Source: JBCCSZ01 sp039199225
Lineage (GTDB): Bacteria > Bacteroidota > Bacteroidia > Chitinophagales > Saprospiraceae
Assembly (NCBI GenBank): GCA_039199225.1
Contig: JBCCSZ010000028.1
Span: forward strand, 1 to 36,549
DNA: 36,549 nt
Reading direction: 5' to 3'
A program made the position numbers and the translations under genes. Below, one piece after another: positions 8,606 through 18,021 of the stretch. Within the stretch, counting starts at the first letter, position 1, and each line of letters opens with the position of its first letter. The notes beneath the pieces are model-generated. The model searched no databases and was not told the origin of the DNA. It saw nothing but the letters and a program-made list of their open reading frames with translations.

Positions 8606-9961
8606 TCAGAGTCCTTTCATCAAAATGAACACGATGGCACCTGCAAAAAAGCCGACAAAAGCCAACCAGGCAATCTTCTTGAGATACCAGATAAAATCTA
8701 CCTTCTCCATGCCCATTGCTGCAACACCTACTGCAGAGCCTATGATCAACATACTACCACCCGTTCCAGCAGAATAGGCGATGAAGTGCCACAAGGAGGA
8801 ATCCAATGGCTCGGTATACATACCCATCGATGCTGCCACCAAGGGTACATTGTCGATGATGGCAGATAAAAAGCCTAAGATGATAATGACCACATCTTGG
8901 TTTGGAATGGCATTTTGCAGTTGTTCAGCCACATAGCGCAGCGAACCTACGCCATGAACGACCATGGATTCCAGTGCTGCTACCGCCATCAAAATTCCGA
9001 GGAAGAAAAGAATACTCGACATCTCGATTCTCGATAGGGCCTTATGAGGAGAGTACAAATGCTTGCGTTCTTCTGTAAAATCTTCTTCTGGGTGGATGTA
9101 TTCCGATACCAGCCAGACAACTCCCAAACTGAGCATCATACCCATGTAAGGGGGCAAATGCGTAATGGTTTTAAAGATGGGAACGAAGATGATTCCACCG
9201 AGCCCAAGGAAAAGCATCGTCCGCGAACTCAACAATTTTTGAGCCTCCGTATCACCATTTTCGCTGATGGTAATCTCGCCTTTGAACGGCGTCAAGAAGG
9301 TGGCCACGAAAAATGGTACTGCGAAACAGATAATAGAAGGAATCACCAGCATCTTAATCAATCCAAAGGTGCTGACGCGCTCTCCAATCCAGAGCATGGT
9401 GGTGGTGACATCCCCGATGGGCGACCAGGCGCCGCCGGCATTGGCGGCAATCACGATCATGGCCACATACCAAAGCCTTTCCTCGCGCTCCTGAATGAGC
9501 TTGCGAAGCAAGGTCACCAAAACGATGGTTGCTGTCAGGTTGTCGATGATGGCAGAAAGGATGAAGCCCAGGATACCGACGATCCAAAGTAGTCGCTTAC
9601 GGCTGCGCGTTTGAACCCAGCCCTTCAAGATTTCGAAGCCCCGATGCAGATCGATGATCTCGACAATGGTCATGGCTCCGATGAGAAAAATCAGAATCTC
9701 AGCTGTCTTTCCAAGGTGGTGAAGCAACACATTCGTAAAGCCGTGTTCCGCGTCGTGATGATCGCCACCACCGCTCATTGAGTACAAATGTTCGTGCGTA
9801 TCAATGACTTCTAATATACCACTTTGAAAACCGATGGCCAGCAAGGCCCAGCAAAGTGCGCCCATGATCAGTGCGGGAACGGTTTTGTCGAGCTTTAATG
9901 GATGTTCAAATACGATGGTAAGATACCCTAAAATGAAACAGATAATTATCCCGGCGAGCAT
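8606..9961 (-). CDS. nhaD: Na+/H+ antiporter NhaD
   Basis: A 451-residue inner-membrane protein with about 12 hydrophobic segments, matching the NhaD family of the ion transporter superfamily. Recognisable features are KLDKTVPALIMGALCWALLA near the N-terminus (split by a charged loop), the HHLGKTAEILIFLIGAMTIVE segment, the paired half-membrane motifs IIDNLTATIV and IIDNVPLVAA with acidic/Asn residues, and the AGGAWSPIGDVTTTMLW and GTGGSMLIIGSAVGV signature loops. It exchanges cytosolic Na+ (or Li+) for protons, aiding salt and alkali tolerance. It is monocistronic with its own terminator. A histidine-rich loop (GGGDHHDAEHG, about 64-74) may act in pH or metal sensing, which is inference. Its presence fits a marine lifestyle and the Na+-coupled symporter at 19.1-20.7 kb. 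Confidence 0.93.
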   Translation of the reverse strand: MLAGIIICFILGYLTIVFEHPLKLDKTVPALIMGALCWALLAIGFQSGILEVIDTHEHLYSMSGGGDHHDAEHGFTNVLLHHLGKTAEILIFLIGAMTIVEIIDLHRGFEILKGWVQTRSRKRLLWIVGILGFILSAIIDNLTATIVLVTLLRKLIQEREERLWYVAMIVIAANAGGAWSPIGDVTTTMLWIGERVSTFGLIKMLVIPSIICFAVPFFVATFLTPFKGEITISENGDTEAQKLLSSRTMLFLGLGGIIFVPIFKTITHLPPYMGMMLSLGVVWLVSEYIHPEEDFTEERKHLYSPHKALSRIEMSSILFFLGILMAVAALESMVVHGVGSLRYVAEQLQNAIPNQDVVIIILGFLSAIIDNVPLVAASMGMYTEPLDSSLWHFIAYSAGTGGSMLIIGSAVGVAAMGMEKVDFIWYLKKIAWLAFVGFFAGAIVFILMKGL

Positions 9962-10001
9962 GTAAATCGTTTTGTTTGTCAGATAATTAGGTTACAGTAG
10001 C

Positions 10002-10009
10002 CAAATTTA
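10002..10009 (-). promoter_or_regulatory. Putative -7 element of nhaD
   Basis: The minus strand reads TAAATTTG, an exact TAnnTTTG, about 40 nt before the nhaD start. I see no TTTG at the right distance upstream, so support rests on the -7 box and its position. Confidence 0.3.
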
Positions 10010-10164
10010 TAATTTTATTGAAGCTATTTAGTACCCACCTGTATTTTTTTTCTGTTACTTCTTGCTAACAATATTTCATCGTGTTTTTTGCCTCTCTCAG
10101 AGCTTGTAGCAATGGCCACATCAAAATTTGTGATGGACGAGGTGAATCTTTGCTGAATTCCCCC

Positions 10165-10172
10165 TATTTTTG
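10165..10172 (+). promoter_or_regulatory. Putative -7 element of the dus-cca-helicase cluster
   Basis: TATTTTTG matches TAnnTTTG exactly. Start of transcription near 10180 would leave a leader of about 100 nt before the ATG at 10279. No TTTG lies at the ideal -33 distance. The rest of the 317-nt gap between nhaD and dus shows no gene. An open frame runs back to 10081, but its translation does not resemble a Dus N-terminus. Confidence 0.25.
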
Positions 10173-10278
10173 CATCGATTTTAGACGACTAGCTAAGATA
10201 AACTGGGCCAATGCAATTTGTCGGTGTTTTAAAACAGAACTTCAGCGTTGCTTTGTCCAAGAGCTGCAAAACGTAATT

Positions 10279-11274
10279 ATGGTAAAGATTGGAAATGTTG
10301 AGCTTGGAGAGTTCCCGCTTTTACTGGCGCCGATGGAAGATGTTAGTGATCCACCCTTTCGCTCTTTGTGTAAAGAGCAGGGTTGTGATATGATGTACAC
10401 CGAGTTTATTTCTGTAGAAGGCTTGATCCGGGATGCCCACAAAAGTGTCCAGAAATTGGATATTTATCCGCAGGAACGTCCCATTGGCATTCAAATCTTT
10501 GGTGCAGAGCTGGATTCGATGACACGCGCAGCAGAGATTGTGGAGGAAGCCGCTCCAGAAGTGTTGGACATCAATTTTGGCTGCCCGGTCAAAAAGGTTG
10601 TTTGCAAAAACGCCGGTGCTGGAATTTTGCGCGACATTGATCGAATGGTGAGCCTGACGGATGCCATCGTCAAGTCAACCAACCTGCCAGTGACGGTGAA
10701 GACCCGCCTAGGATGGGATGATAAAACCATTCGCATCGAAGAGGTGGCAGAACGTCTGCAGGATGTCGGTATAAAGGCGCTGTCCATTCACGGACGGACC
10801 CGCAAGCAAATGTACAAGGGCTCGGCTGACTGGACCCTGATCGGAAAGATCAAAGAGAACCCACGGATTCACATTCCCATTTTTGGCAATGGCGACATCA
10901 ACAGTCCGCAAAAAGCAAAGGAGTATCGGGAGCGTTATGGGGTTGACGGAATTATGATTGGCAGAGCAAGCATTGGATATCCCTGGATTTTTCGCGAAAT
11001 CAAGCACTATTTCAAAACCGGAGAAATTCTTCCGCCTCCAACCGTAGTAGAAAGGGTAGAAGCGGCGCGTAGGCATTTGCGCCACTCGATTGAATGGAAA
11101 GGCGAAAAATTGGGTATATTGGAGATGCGTCGTCACTACACCAATTATTTTCGTGGATTTCCACACATCAAGCCCTATCGCACCCAACTGGTCACCAGCA
11201 ACGAGGCCGATGCGCTCTTTGCTACCTTGGATCAGATCGGAGAACGATACGAAGGTTTGCTGCTGACGGCCTAG
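10279..11274 (+). CDS. dusB: tRNA-dihydrouridine synthase (DusB type)
   Basis: A 331-residue TIM-barrel flavoenzyme that reduces specific uridines in the tRNA D-loop to dihydrouridine with FMN and NAD(P)H. Motifs seen are LAPMEDVSDPPFR (substrate/FMN loop), DINFGCPVKKV followed by the catalytic-cysteine region (about 96-110), VTVKTRLGWDD, SIHGRTRKQMYKG, IFGNGDI (phosphate binding) and MIGRASIGYPWIF. The start at 10279 gives the usual family N-terminus (MVKIGNVELGEFPLLLAPM); the frame is open upstream to 10081 but that extension is unconserved-looking. It is followed after 67 nt by the CCA-adding enzyme, so two tRNA-maturation genes are paired. Confidence 0.93.
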   Translation: MVKIGNVELGEFPLLLAPMEDVSDPPFRSLCKEQGCDMMYTEFISVEGLIRDAHKSVQKLDIYPQERPIGIQIFGAELDSMTRAAEIVEEAAPEVLDINFGCPVKKVVCKNAGAGILRDIDRMVSLTDAIVKSTNLPVTVKTRLGWDDKTIRIEEVAERLQDVGIKALSIHGRTRKQMYKGSADWTLIGKIKENPRIHIPIFGNGDINSPQKAKEYRERYGVDGIMIGRASIGYPWIFREIKHYFKTGEILPPPTVVERVEAARRHLRHSIEWKGEKLGILEMRRHYTNYFRGFPHIKPYRTQLVTSNEADALFATLDQIGERYEGLLLTA

Positions 11275-11341
11275 TGTCCGTCTTCTTTGATCCCGGCTAT
11301 CGCAAACATGACAAAAAACCTAAGGATTAAATTGATAAGTA

Positions 11342-12760
11342 TTGGTATTTGACATTCAGCCACACGAAAGGGAAATTTTTACATTTATAGAACAGGCTGC
11401 CAACGAGCTGGACGTTCCGGTATATGTCGTTGGAGGCTATGTCAGGGATCGACTGCTGGGCAGGCCCTCCAAAGATATGGACATTGTCTGTGTCGGAAGC
11501 GGCATCAAGTTGGCACACGCCCTGTCCAAGCGCCTACGGCCCATTCCAAGAGTCGTCGTCTACAAGCGCTTCGGTACCGCCATGCTCAAGCACAAAGGCA
11601 TGGAGATCGAGTTTGTCGGTGCTCGCAAGGAATCTTATCGCTCCGATTCGCGCAAGCCCATCGTCGAGGAAGGTACACTGGAAGACGATCAAAACCGCCG
11701 CGATTTTACCATCAATGCCCTGGCGTTGAGTCTCAATTCCTGGGATTTTGGCCACATCCTCGATCCCTTCGACGGATTACACCACCTGGAAATCAAGCTC
11801 ATCAAAACGCCTTTGGAGCCTGGCAAAACCTTTTCTGACGATCCACTGCGGATGATGCGGGCCATCCGTTTCGCTACCCAGCTCGGCTTCCGAATCGAGG
11901 AAGACACCCTGCGGTCCATCTCCAAATACCGCAACCGAATCAACATCATCTCCAAGGAGCGCATCACCCAGGAATTGGAAAAAATTATGATGGTCGATCG
12001 ACCCTCCCTTGGGTTCAAGCTGCTGTTCAACACAGGACTGCTGCAGATCATCCTGCCGGAATTGGCAGCTTTGCAAGGCGTCGAGATTCGGGAGGGCGTC
12101 GGACACAAAGACAACTTCTATCACACCCTTCAGGTGTTGGACAATATTTGTAAGAACACACAGAATATCTGGCTTCGCTGGGCTGCCCTTTTTCACGACA
12201 TTGCCAAGCCGCCCACCAAACGGTTCCACCCTCTGCAAGGTTGGACCTTCCACGGCCACGAGGCCCTAGGGGCGACGATGCTGCCACGCATCTTCCGACG
12301 GATGCGCCTGCCATTGGACCAACCCATGAAATATGTGCAAAAGTTGGTGCGCCTACATCTGCGTCCGATCAGCCTAACCAAGGAGAACATTACCGATTCA
12401 GCCATCCGGCGCCTACTTTTCGAAGCCGGAGACGACATCGATGACTTGATGATTCTTTGCGAGGCGGACATCACGTCCAAGAACCCCAAAAAGGTTCGAC
12501 GCTACTTGGAGAACTATGAAATGGTGCGCGAAAAGCTCAAAGAGGTTGATGAAAAAGACCGCATTCGCAACTGGCAACCACCCATCACCGGTGAGATCAT
12601 CATGGAGACCTTCGGTATTCCCCCTTCGAGGAATGTCGGTTTGATCAAAACAGCCATCCGCGAAGCCATTCTGGATGGCCAAATTCTCAACGATTACCAG
12701 GAAGCCTACGATTTTATGATCCGAAAGGGAGAAGAATTGGGATTGGAAGTTGTTCATTGA
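11342..12760 (+). CDS. cca: CCA tRNA nucleotidyltransferase with HD domain
   Basis: A 472-residue class II nucleotidyltransferase that builds or repairs the 3' CCA end of tRNAs, or a closely related poly(A) polymerase. The head domain shows the glycine-rich VVGGYVRDRLLG (29-40) and the metal-binding DMD (45-47), then RRDFTINALAL, the FSDDPLRMMRAIRFATQLGF nucleotide-specificity helix, and a C-terminal HD-type phosphohydrolase domain (YHTLQVLDN, then LFHDIAKP at about 282). An in-frame TAA lies just upstream (11336-11338) and the first ATG would delete the active site, so the TTG at 11342 is the only sensible start; an AAGGA lies about 15 nt before it. The rare start codon suggests modest translation. 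It is 10 nt from the helicase-nuclease gene, so the two are probably co-transcribed. Confidence 0.92.
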   Translation: MVFDIQPHEREIFTFIEQAANELDVPVYVVGGYVRDRLLGRPSKDMDIVCVGSGIKLAHALSKRLRPIPRVVVYKRFGTAMLKHKGMEIEFVGARKESYRSDSRKPIVEEGTLEDDQNRRDFTINALALSLNSWDFGHILDPFDGLHHLEIKLIKTPLEPGKTFSDDPLRMMRAIRFATQLGFRIEEDTLRSISKYRNRINIISKERITQELEKIMMVDRPSLGFKLLFNTGLLQIILPELAALQGVEIREGVGHKDNFYHTLQVLDNICKNTQNIWLRWAALFHDIAKPPTKRFHPLQGWTFHGHEALGATMLPRIFRRMRLPLDQPMKYVQKLVRLHLRPISLTKENITDSAIRRLLFEAGDDIDDLMILCEADITSKNPKKVRRYLENYEMVREKLKEVDEKDRIRNWQPPITGEIIMETFGIPPSRNVGLIKTAIREAILDGQILNDYQEAYDFMIRKGEELGLEVVH

Positions 12761-12770
12761 ACCAATCGGT

Positions 12771-15700
12771 ATGCGGCTTTCAGAAAAATTGTTGCAAGGT
12801 CTTCAGAATCGCCTAAAGGTGGGAAACCGGCGGGTTGTTCACCTCAACAGCATTCCCGGGCGCTCTCGTTATAAATTGGACATCGACCGCTTGCGAGCCA
12901 TCACCGAAGATACTCCTAGCCACTTTCTGGAAAATCTACTGAGTCGAAAGAGCCTTAAATTCAAGCTTCTTTGGAAGCATGCAGCGCCCGATGCCAAAGA
13001 TTTTTTGGCAGAACGCCAGGCCGATCTTCAGCAACTCCATCGGTCTTTAGAAAACCTGATATACCAAAGCGAGACCATTGAGCTGGAAAAGGGCATCAAC
13101 ACCTTTGGATTCGGCTTTCCGCTATTGATTCGTCGAGATTGGAAAGACCAAAAGCTCATTGTAGCGCCCATTCTGATTTGGAGCTTACGCATCAAAAGGG
13201 GGACCAATGCCTACAGTTGGCGAATCCTCCGGAAGGAAGAAGACCCCATCTATCTCAACGAGGTCTTGCTCAACCACCTACAGGCAGATGTCCGGCTCTC
13301 GCCCAGACCCATACAAGAGCAATTATTTGAAAAAGGCTACCTTTCCAAGGAAGACATTCTGCAGATTTGTGAGCAGCTGATTGAAGACGTCAACGGAGAG
13401 ATTGATCCCGGAGAATTCGATTTGTTCAGAATGAAGTTTACGGATGTGGTCCCTATTCGTCCAAAATCGGAATTTGAGTCCATTACCAAACATTCGTCAG
13501 ATGCCTACATTCATCGCGGTGGCTTATTTTCCATTTTTGAAGTGCAAAAGCAAAGCATCATTGCCGACTACGATCGCCTGCTGAAGCAAATGCCTGTGTC
13601 ACTCAACACACAAGCACTGAACAAGCCCTTCCAAGCCATCTCATCGGTTCCGACAGACCCTTCTCAACAGGCTATTTTGCATGCCTTATCGGAGCGACGA
13701 AACCTGCTCATACAAGGCCCTCCTGGCACGGGTAAAAGCCAAACACTGACCGCTATTTTGGTCAATGCATTGGAAAATGGTCGTAGAACCATCGTAGTTT
13801 GTGAAAAGCGAACAGCATTGGAAGTCTTGCAGCAGGCCCTCATCGATCGAGGACTCGGCATGCACACCGTTTTGCTGAAAGACAGTGTCAAAGATCGGGT
13901 GGCAGTGGTTCGTTCTGTCCGAGATCGCCTGGGACTTTACCACCGCAAACGCAAAAAGCCAAGCTTTTCCCGAAGCGCGCTGGAAGAACTCTTGAAGGTT
14001 TGTCAAAAGCACATTCAAACCATCAACCGCCAGCATGCAAAGCTGGACGAAAAGCTCCTGGATGGACGCAACTGGACAGAAACAGTGGGGCGCTTGATAC
14101 AGGCATTTCGAAAAGAACACAATTGGAAGGGGCTCCCATTTCCAGCATCGCTGTTTCAATTCGACCCTGCGGAATGGGAGGGCATCAAGGAAATTGTCAA
14201 AACAGGAGAGCCCTTGTACCAGGCTTTTTCGAGCCTTCCGGCATCTGATTTCTACAATCCCCTAAAATTTCAAGGCGATCGTCCCTTTGAATTGGAGCAG
14301 CAGTTGCAAGATGATTTTGCGGCCTATGCCTCGCAATTGGAAGCGATTCGGGAACAGGCTGCATACTATAAAACGGAGTATTACAAGCTCAGAAAGGAAG
14401 ATTTTGAGGGCCAGGTAAGAAGTCTCCAAGGCTTTCTGCAGCAGATTGAAGCATGTTACACGGCCAATCGCTACAATCCCGATTTTTTGGACCAAAAGCG
14501 CTCGGGTGGCTTTCTCTACAAGGCCATTTCGATCTTTTCTTCTACCCATCAAAAGACCCTACAAGCTCAGCAAATGGTTTTCCAATTGTTGAAGGCGTTG
14601 AATCAAAAATTGCAGCAATTCATTGATTTTGACCCGCTTCCCTTTGGCCAAGACCTCCGGCACAATCACCAACAGTTGGTGCGCCTACAAGAGCAGATTT
14701 TTGATACCCGACAGCTGTTGGACGAACGACTGCGCACAGAAATCGCCGACTTGGACCTGCTGGAAATACCTGCCAAATTTCGAACAGCTACCTATCAACA
14801 ACTCCATCAGAAGGTAGCTGCTCTACGTCTGCAAATCGAAAGAGATGAATGGACCAATGTGCTTTTGGATGCTAAATCCTATCAGTCGTTTGAGCAACAA
14901 TGCAGCCATCTAATCGAGCGTCAAAAGAGGAGCTTGGAGGATGGACAGCATTTTCTGAAGATGTTTCGCTGGTACCGATTTACAAATCAACTGACCATAG
15001 AAGAAAAGCAGTTGGTAGAAGCCCTGTACGATCGGACGGATTGGGGGAAGCACCTTTATCTTTATTATCTTCAGTCTCTTTTGCAACGAAAAGGCAACCT
15101 GGAATTGCCAACGGACGATTGGGCGCATCGGCAACTGCAGCAGGAGATGGGGGCTCTGGAAAAGGAGCAACTGACGTTCATTCGCGATTGGTGGATTTAT
15201 CGGCAGATGGCGTCTGCTGAGCGATTTGAGGAGGAAGGAGATTTGGCCGTTCGCCACTTGTACAATAAGCGAAGCAGTAAAAACCACCGTCGTTTGTCCC
15301 TGCGATTGATGGTGCGAAGAGACCCAGATTTGTTCAGTTGTTTCTTCCCGATTATTTTAGTGACGCCCAATGTGTGCAGTAATCTCTTTGGAGGGCAAGT
15401 TGGCTATTTTGATTTGGCTTTGTTTGATGAATCCAGCCAGTTGCGGTTGGAGGATACTCTGCCAGCCATTTTGAAAGGGCAACAAAAGATCATTGCTGGT
15501 GATCGCCACCAAATGCCACCTTCCAATTATTTCAATCGCATTTTTGATGGAGAATTGGACGATGAAGATCAGTGGAAAGAGGAGGAGGCTTTTAAATATG
15601 AATTGGAAGAAGCTCTTTTGGCTTGTGAATCCTTGCTGGATTTCGGGATGGCCTGTCAATTTCAGCCTTACTTCCTGGACTTTCACTACCGCTCGCGGCA

Positions 15701-16781
15701 CCCTTACCTCATCGATTTTTCAAATACTGCCTTCTATGGTGGTCGTTTACAGGCGCTGCCGAATCGAAAAGCGTATCGTCCGATTTCTTTTTTTCAAGTG
15801 GATGGTATCTATCACCAAAACATCAATAAGCAGGAAATCGAACAGGTCATCAAAATCCTTCGGGACCACATCCACCCAGGAGCGGATGGCCGCCTGCCCA
15901 CCGTTGGCATCGCTACCCTGAACATCAGCCAACGCAACCAAATCAAGCGAGCGCTGATCGACGAGGCGCAGGCCGAAGGGCAGGAAGCATTCGCCAACAA
16001 GCTCAGTCAGCTGGAAAACGATGGTTTGTTCATCAAAAACCTGGAAAACATCCAGGGAGACGAAAAGGACATCATCATTCTTTCGACCACTTATGGTCCT
16101 CAAAAAGATGGACGATTTTACCAGCGATTTGGGCCACTCAATCATCAGAAAGGATACAAATTACTCAACGTAATCATCACCCGTGCTCGGATGCAGCTAT
16201 TTGTTTGTACTTCCATCCCACCAAGTATTTACCTGGGATATGCCTCGCTGCTGACCGAATTGGGCAACCACCGCAAAGCCGTTTTCTTTGCCTACCTAGC
16301 CTACGCTCGGGCCGTTTCAGAAGGAGACAATGCTGCGCGCAAAGCTGTCCTGCTGTCCTTGCGTCAATCCACTAAATCACCACGTCCGGGCTTTGCAGAG
16401 GATGCTACTGAGGACACGACTTTTATAGAAGAGGTCTGGAAAGAGGTACACCCTCATTTTCCGGAGGGTCAGTTGAGCAAGCACCGCTCCTTTGCAGGCT
16501 TTCAAATCGATCTTTTGTTTGATCCCGGCATAGCGAACTGGCCGGGCGTAGCCATCGAGTGTGATGGGAGCGTGGAACACGCCAGCCCGGAAGCCTACTT
16601 ACACGATCTACATCGCCAAAAAATACTGGAAGGACACGGCTTTGTCTTTCATCGAATTTGGAGTACCAACTGGTGGCGCGACCGCCAAGCGGCCAGCCGT
16701 CAGTTAATTGAATTCCTACAAGCTTCTACTCAGAAAGGTAAAAACGATCGGTCAACTGCTGGGCCAATTGTTCCAGATTGA
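12771..16781 (+). CDS. SF1 helicase with C-terminal Vsr-like nuclease
   Basis: A 1336-residue protein. Residues about 1-300 form an unassigned N-terminal domain possibly related to DUF4011. The helicase core follows: Walker A GPPGTGKS (316-323), VVCEKRTALEVL (motif Ia), a long coiled-coil insertion (about 380-850), LFDESSQ (Walker B, near 888), AGDRHQMPP (motif III), LDFHYRSRHPYL (motif IV), ENIQGDEKDIIILS (motif V) and ITRARMQLFV (motif VI). The last 110 residues are an MTES_1575-type endonuclease: FQIDLLFD, then IECDGSVEH (metal site) and HRIWSTNWWRD. Family members unwind or translocate on nucleic acid. Helicase-nuclease fusions of this build (e.g. Hhe, DUF4011-helicase-Vsr) act in phage defence, so a defence or repair role is plausible but unproven. 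I chose the ATG at 12771 over the TTG at 12750, which overlaps cca. Its 3' end overlaps the convergent gene by 56 nt. Confidence 0.88.
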   Translation: MRLSEKLLQGLQNRLKVGNRRVVHLNSIPGRSRYKLDIDRLRAITEDTPSHFLENLLSRKSLKFKLLWKHAAPDAKDFLAERQADLQQLHRSLENLIYQSETIELEKGINTFGFGFPLLIRRDWKDQKLIVAPILIWSLRIKRGTNAYSWRILRKEEDPIYLNEVLLNHLQADVRLSPRPIQEQLFEKGYLSKEDILQICEQLIEDVNGEIDPGEFDLFRMKFTDVVPIRPKSEFESITKHSSDAYIHRGGLFSIFEVQKQSIIADYDRLLKQMPVSLNTQALNKPFQAISSVPTDPSQQAILHALSERRNLLIQGPPGTGKSQTLTAILVNALENGRRTIVVCEKRTALEVLQQALIDRGLGMHTVLLKDSVKDRVAVVRSVRDRLGLYHRKRKKPSFSRSALEELLKVCQKHIQTINRQHAKLDEKLLDGRNWTETVGRLIQAFRKEHNWKGLPFPASLFQFDPAEWEGIKEIVKTGEPLYQAFSSLPASDFYNPLKFQGDRPFELEQQLQDDFAAYASQLEAIREQAAYYKTEYYKLRKEDFEGQVRSLQGFLQQIEACYTANRYNPDFLDQKRSGGFLYKAISIFSSTHQKTLQAQQMVFQLLKALNQKLQQFIDFDPLPFGQDLRHNHQQLVRLQEQIFDTRQLLDERLRTEIADLDLLEIPAKFRTATYQQLHQKVAALRLQIERDEWTNVLLDAKSYQSFEQQCSHLIERQKRSLEDGQHFLKMFRWYRFTNQLTIEEKQLVEALYDRTDWGKHLYLYYLQSLLQRKGNLELPTDDWAHRQLQQEMGALEKEQLTFIRDWWIYRQMASAERFEEEGDLAVRHLYNKRSSKNHRRLSLRLMVRRDPDLFSCFFPIILVTPNVCSNLFGGQVGYFDLALFDESSQLRLEDTLPAILKGQQKIIAGDRHQMPPSNYFNRIFDGELDDEDQWKEEEAFKYELEEALLACESLLDFGMACQFQPYFLDFHYRSRHPYLIDFSNTAFYGGRLQALPNRKAYRPISFFQVDGIYHQNINKQEIEQVIKILRDHIHPGADGRLPTVGIATLNISQRNQIKRALIDEAQAEGQEAFANKLSQLENDGLFIKNLENIQGDEKDIIILSTTYGPQKDGRFYQRFGPLNHQKGYKLLNVIITRARMQLFVCTSIPPSIYLGYASLLTELGNHRKAVFFAYLAYARAVSEGDNAARKAVLLSLRQSTKSPRPGFAEDATEDTTFIEEVWKEVHPHFPEGQLSKHRSFAGFQIDLLFDPGIANWPGVAIECDGSVEHASPEAYLHDLHRQKILEGHGFVFHRIWSTNWWRDRQAASRQLIEFLQASTQKGKNDRSTAGPIVPD

Positions 16782-18021
16782 TATTGAGCTTATTTTTATT
16801 GGCCTCCAATACCTGATCGCGCATCTCTCTTGGCAATTTTTGAAAGCCCAACTGGGTACCCAATATAGCTCCGGCAACGGCTCCGGCTGTGTCGTTGTCC
16901 CTACCAAAATTGGTGATGAAAACCATGGCATCCATGAAGTCGTTCTGCGCAAATAATAAGGCATTTAGCGTGATCCGATAAATCTCATTGGCATGAAATG
17001 GAATGTCTTTCAATTGCCGGTCCATCCCCTCGTACATCGACAACAACTGTTGGTAGCGGAGGCTGTCGCCCTCGAAATAATCTGGTAGATCGCCTTTAAA
17101 AGTAGCAGTGTCGATTTTGAGGGCCGATCGGTAATTGGAAAGGGCGTCTTCGTAAATGCTGTTGACAATGCGGCCGATGAGACGGCTATCGGCATAGGAT
17201 TGGTGGTCTACCAAATGATGAATTCTCAGCAGGCTATCGGTTGATAAATCATCGTCAAAAGCGGCAGCGACCAAAGCGCTGGTCATGGCGCTAATGTCCT
17301 TGGCATATCCCAGGTCGAAAAGCGTTAAAGGCCACGTTTGCTGGTAGGCTTTTTGGGCCTGCTGTGGGTAGCACAAACCAAATAGGGGGGCATAGAGCAT
17401 ACCGGCACAAGACATCTCGCCACCATAAAACTTGGATACGGCCGTCGCATAAGCTTGGACATCGCCTTGTGAAAAAGCATCGGCTACCTTGACCCATTCC
17501 TGCAGCCATTGGAGATAACGGAGGTTGGTCTCCAAACGATCTGCTTGTAAACCGTCTTTCTGTAGGATTTCTGATTTGAGCTGGTCGTATTGTCGACTGA
17601 TGAACTGCGCAAATTGCCGATCATTGAGTGCATTGCCGGTTTGTAGCTCTAGTAGAAACTGTCCGGCCAGGTATTTCCAACGGGTATCGTCGGTGCTGGT
17701 ACCAGCCGGCATATTGCTTGCCCAAGGACCTTCCGGGCTGGCCGGGCGTATGTTCAAGATCAAATCGTCGACAAAGCCATGACGCTCCTGGATCATTTCC
17801 TTGGACCACATCTCGACCGGAGAACCCATCGCATCGCCAATGGCTGAACCCACCAAGCTTCCCAGAACTCGGTCGTAGTATTGTTCTTTGGTGCCAGAAA
17901 ATTGTATGGTATCTGGTGAAAGGCCCTCTGTCGAAGGCTGGGGGAAGGCAGGTCCTGTTGAACGTTCAGACTGACAGGCGGCCAGCAGCATCGCCATGCA
18001 AAGGACAAACAACAACCTCAT
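16726..18021 (-). CDS. ADP-ribosylglycohydrolase family lipoprotein
   Basis: A 431-residue member of the DraG/ARH3-like ADP-ribosylglycohydrolase fold, whose members remove ADP-ribose from proteins or related ligands with a two-metal site. Seen are GSLVGSAIGDAMGSPVE (54-70), TDDT (110-113, metal ligands) and GRDNDTAGAVAGAILG (373-388, metal ligands), all intact. It begins with a lipoprotein signal peptide (LLFVLCMAMLLAAC, lipidated Cys16), so it should act in the periplasm or at the outer membrane, not in the cytosol where most characterised relatives work. The natural substrate is therefore unclear; extracellular nucleotide-sugars or ribosylated host/phage molecules are guesses. Its start overlaps the stop of the upstream kinase by 4 nt (translational coupling), and its end overlaps the helicase gene by 56 nt tail to tail. 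Confidence 0.87.
   Translation of the reverse strand: MRLLFVLCMAMLLAACQSERSTGPAFPQPSTEGLSPDTIQFSGTKEQYYDRVLGSLVGSAIGDAMGSPVEMWSKEMIQERHGFVDDLILNIRPASPEGPWASNMPAGTSTDDTRWKYLAGQFLLELQTGNALNDRQFAQFISRQYDQLKSEILQKDGLQADRLETNLRYLQWLQEWVKVADAFSQGDVQAYATAVSKFYGGEMSCAGMLYAPLFGLCYPQQAQKAYQQTWPLTLFDLGYAKDISAMTSALVAAAFDDDLSTDSLLRIHHLVDHQSYADSRLIGRIVNSIYEDALSNYRSALKIDTATFKGDLPDYFEGDSLRYQQLLSMYEGMDRQLKDIPFHANEIYRITLNALLFAQNDFMDAMVFITNFGRDNDTAGAVAGAILGTQLGFQKLPREMRDQVLEANKNKLNINLEQLAQQLTDRFYLSE

Noticed and set aside
9044..9592. 182-aa plus-strand frame inside nhaD
   Set aside because: It is antisense to a clearly coding antiporter and its His/Asp/Gly-rich translation reflects the opposite strand's codons.
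10081..10278. N-terminal extension of the dihydrouridine synthase
   Set aside because: The frame is open but the translation does not resemble the family; the usual N-terminus begins at 10279.
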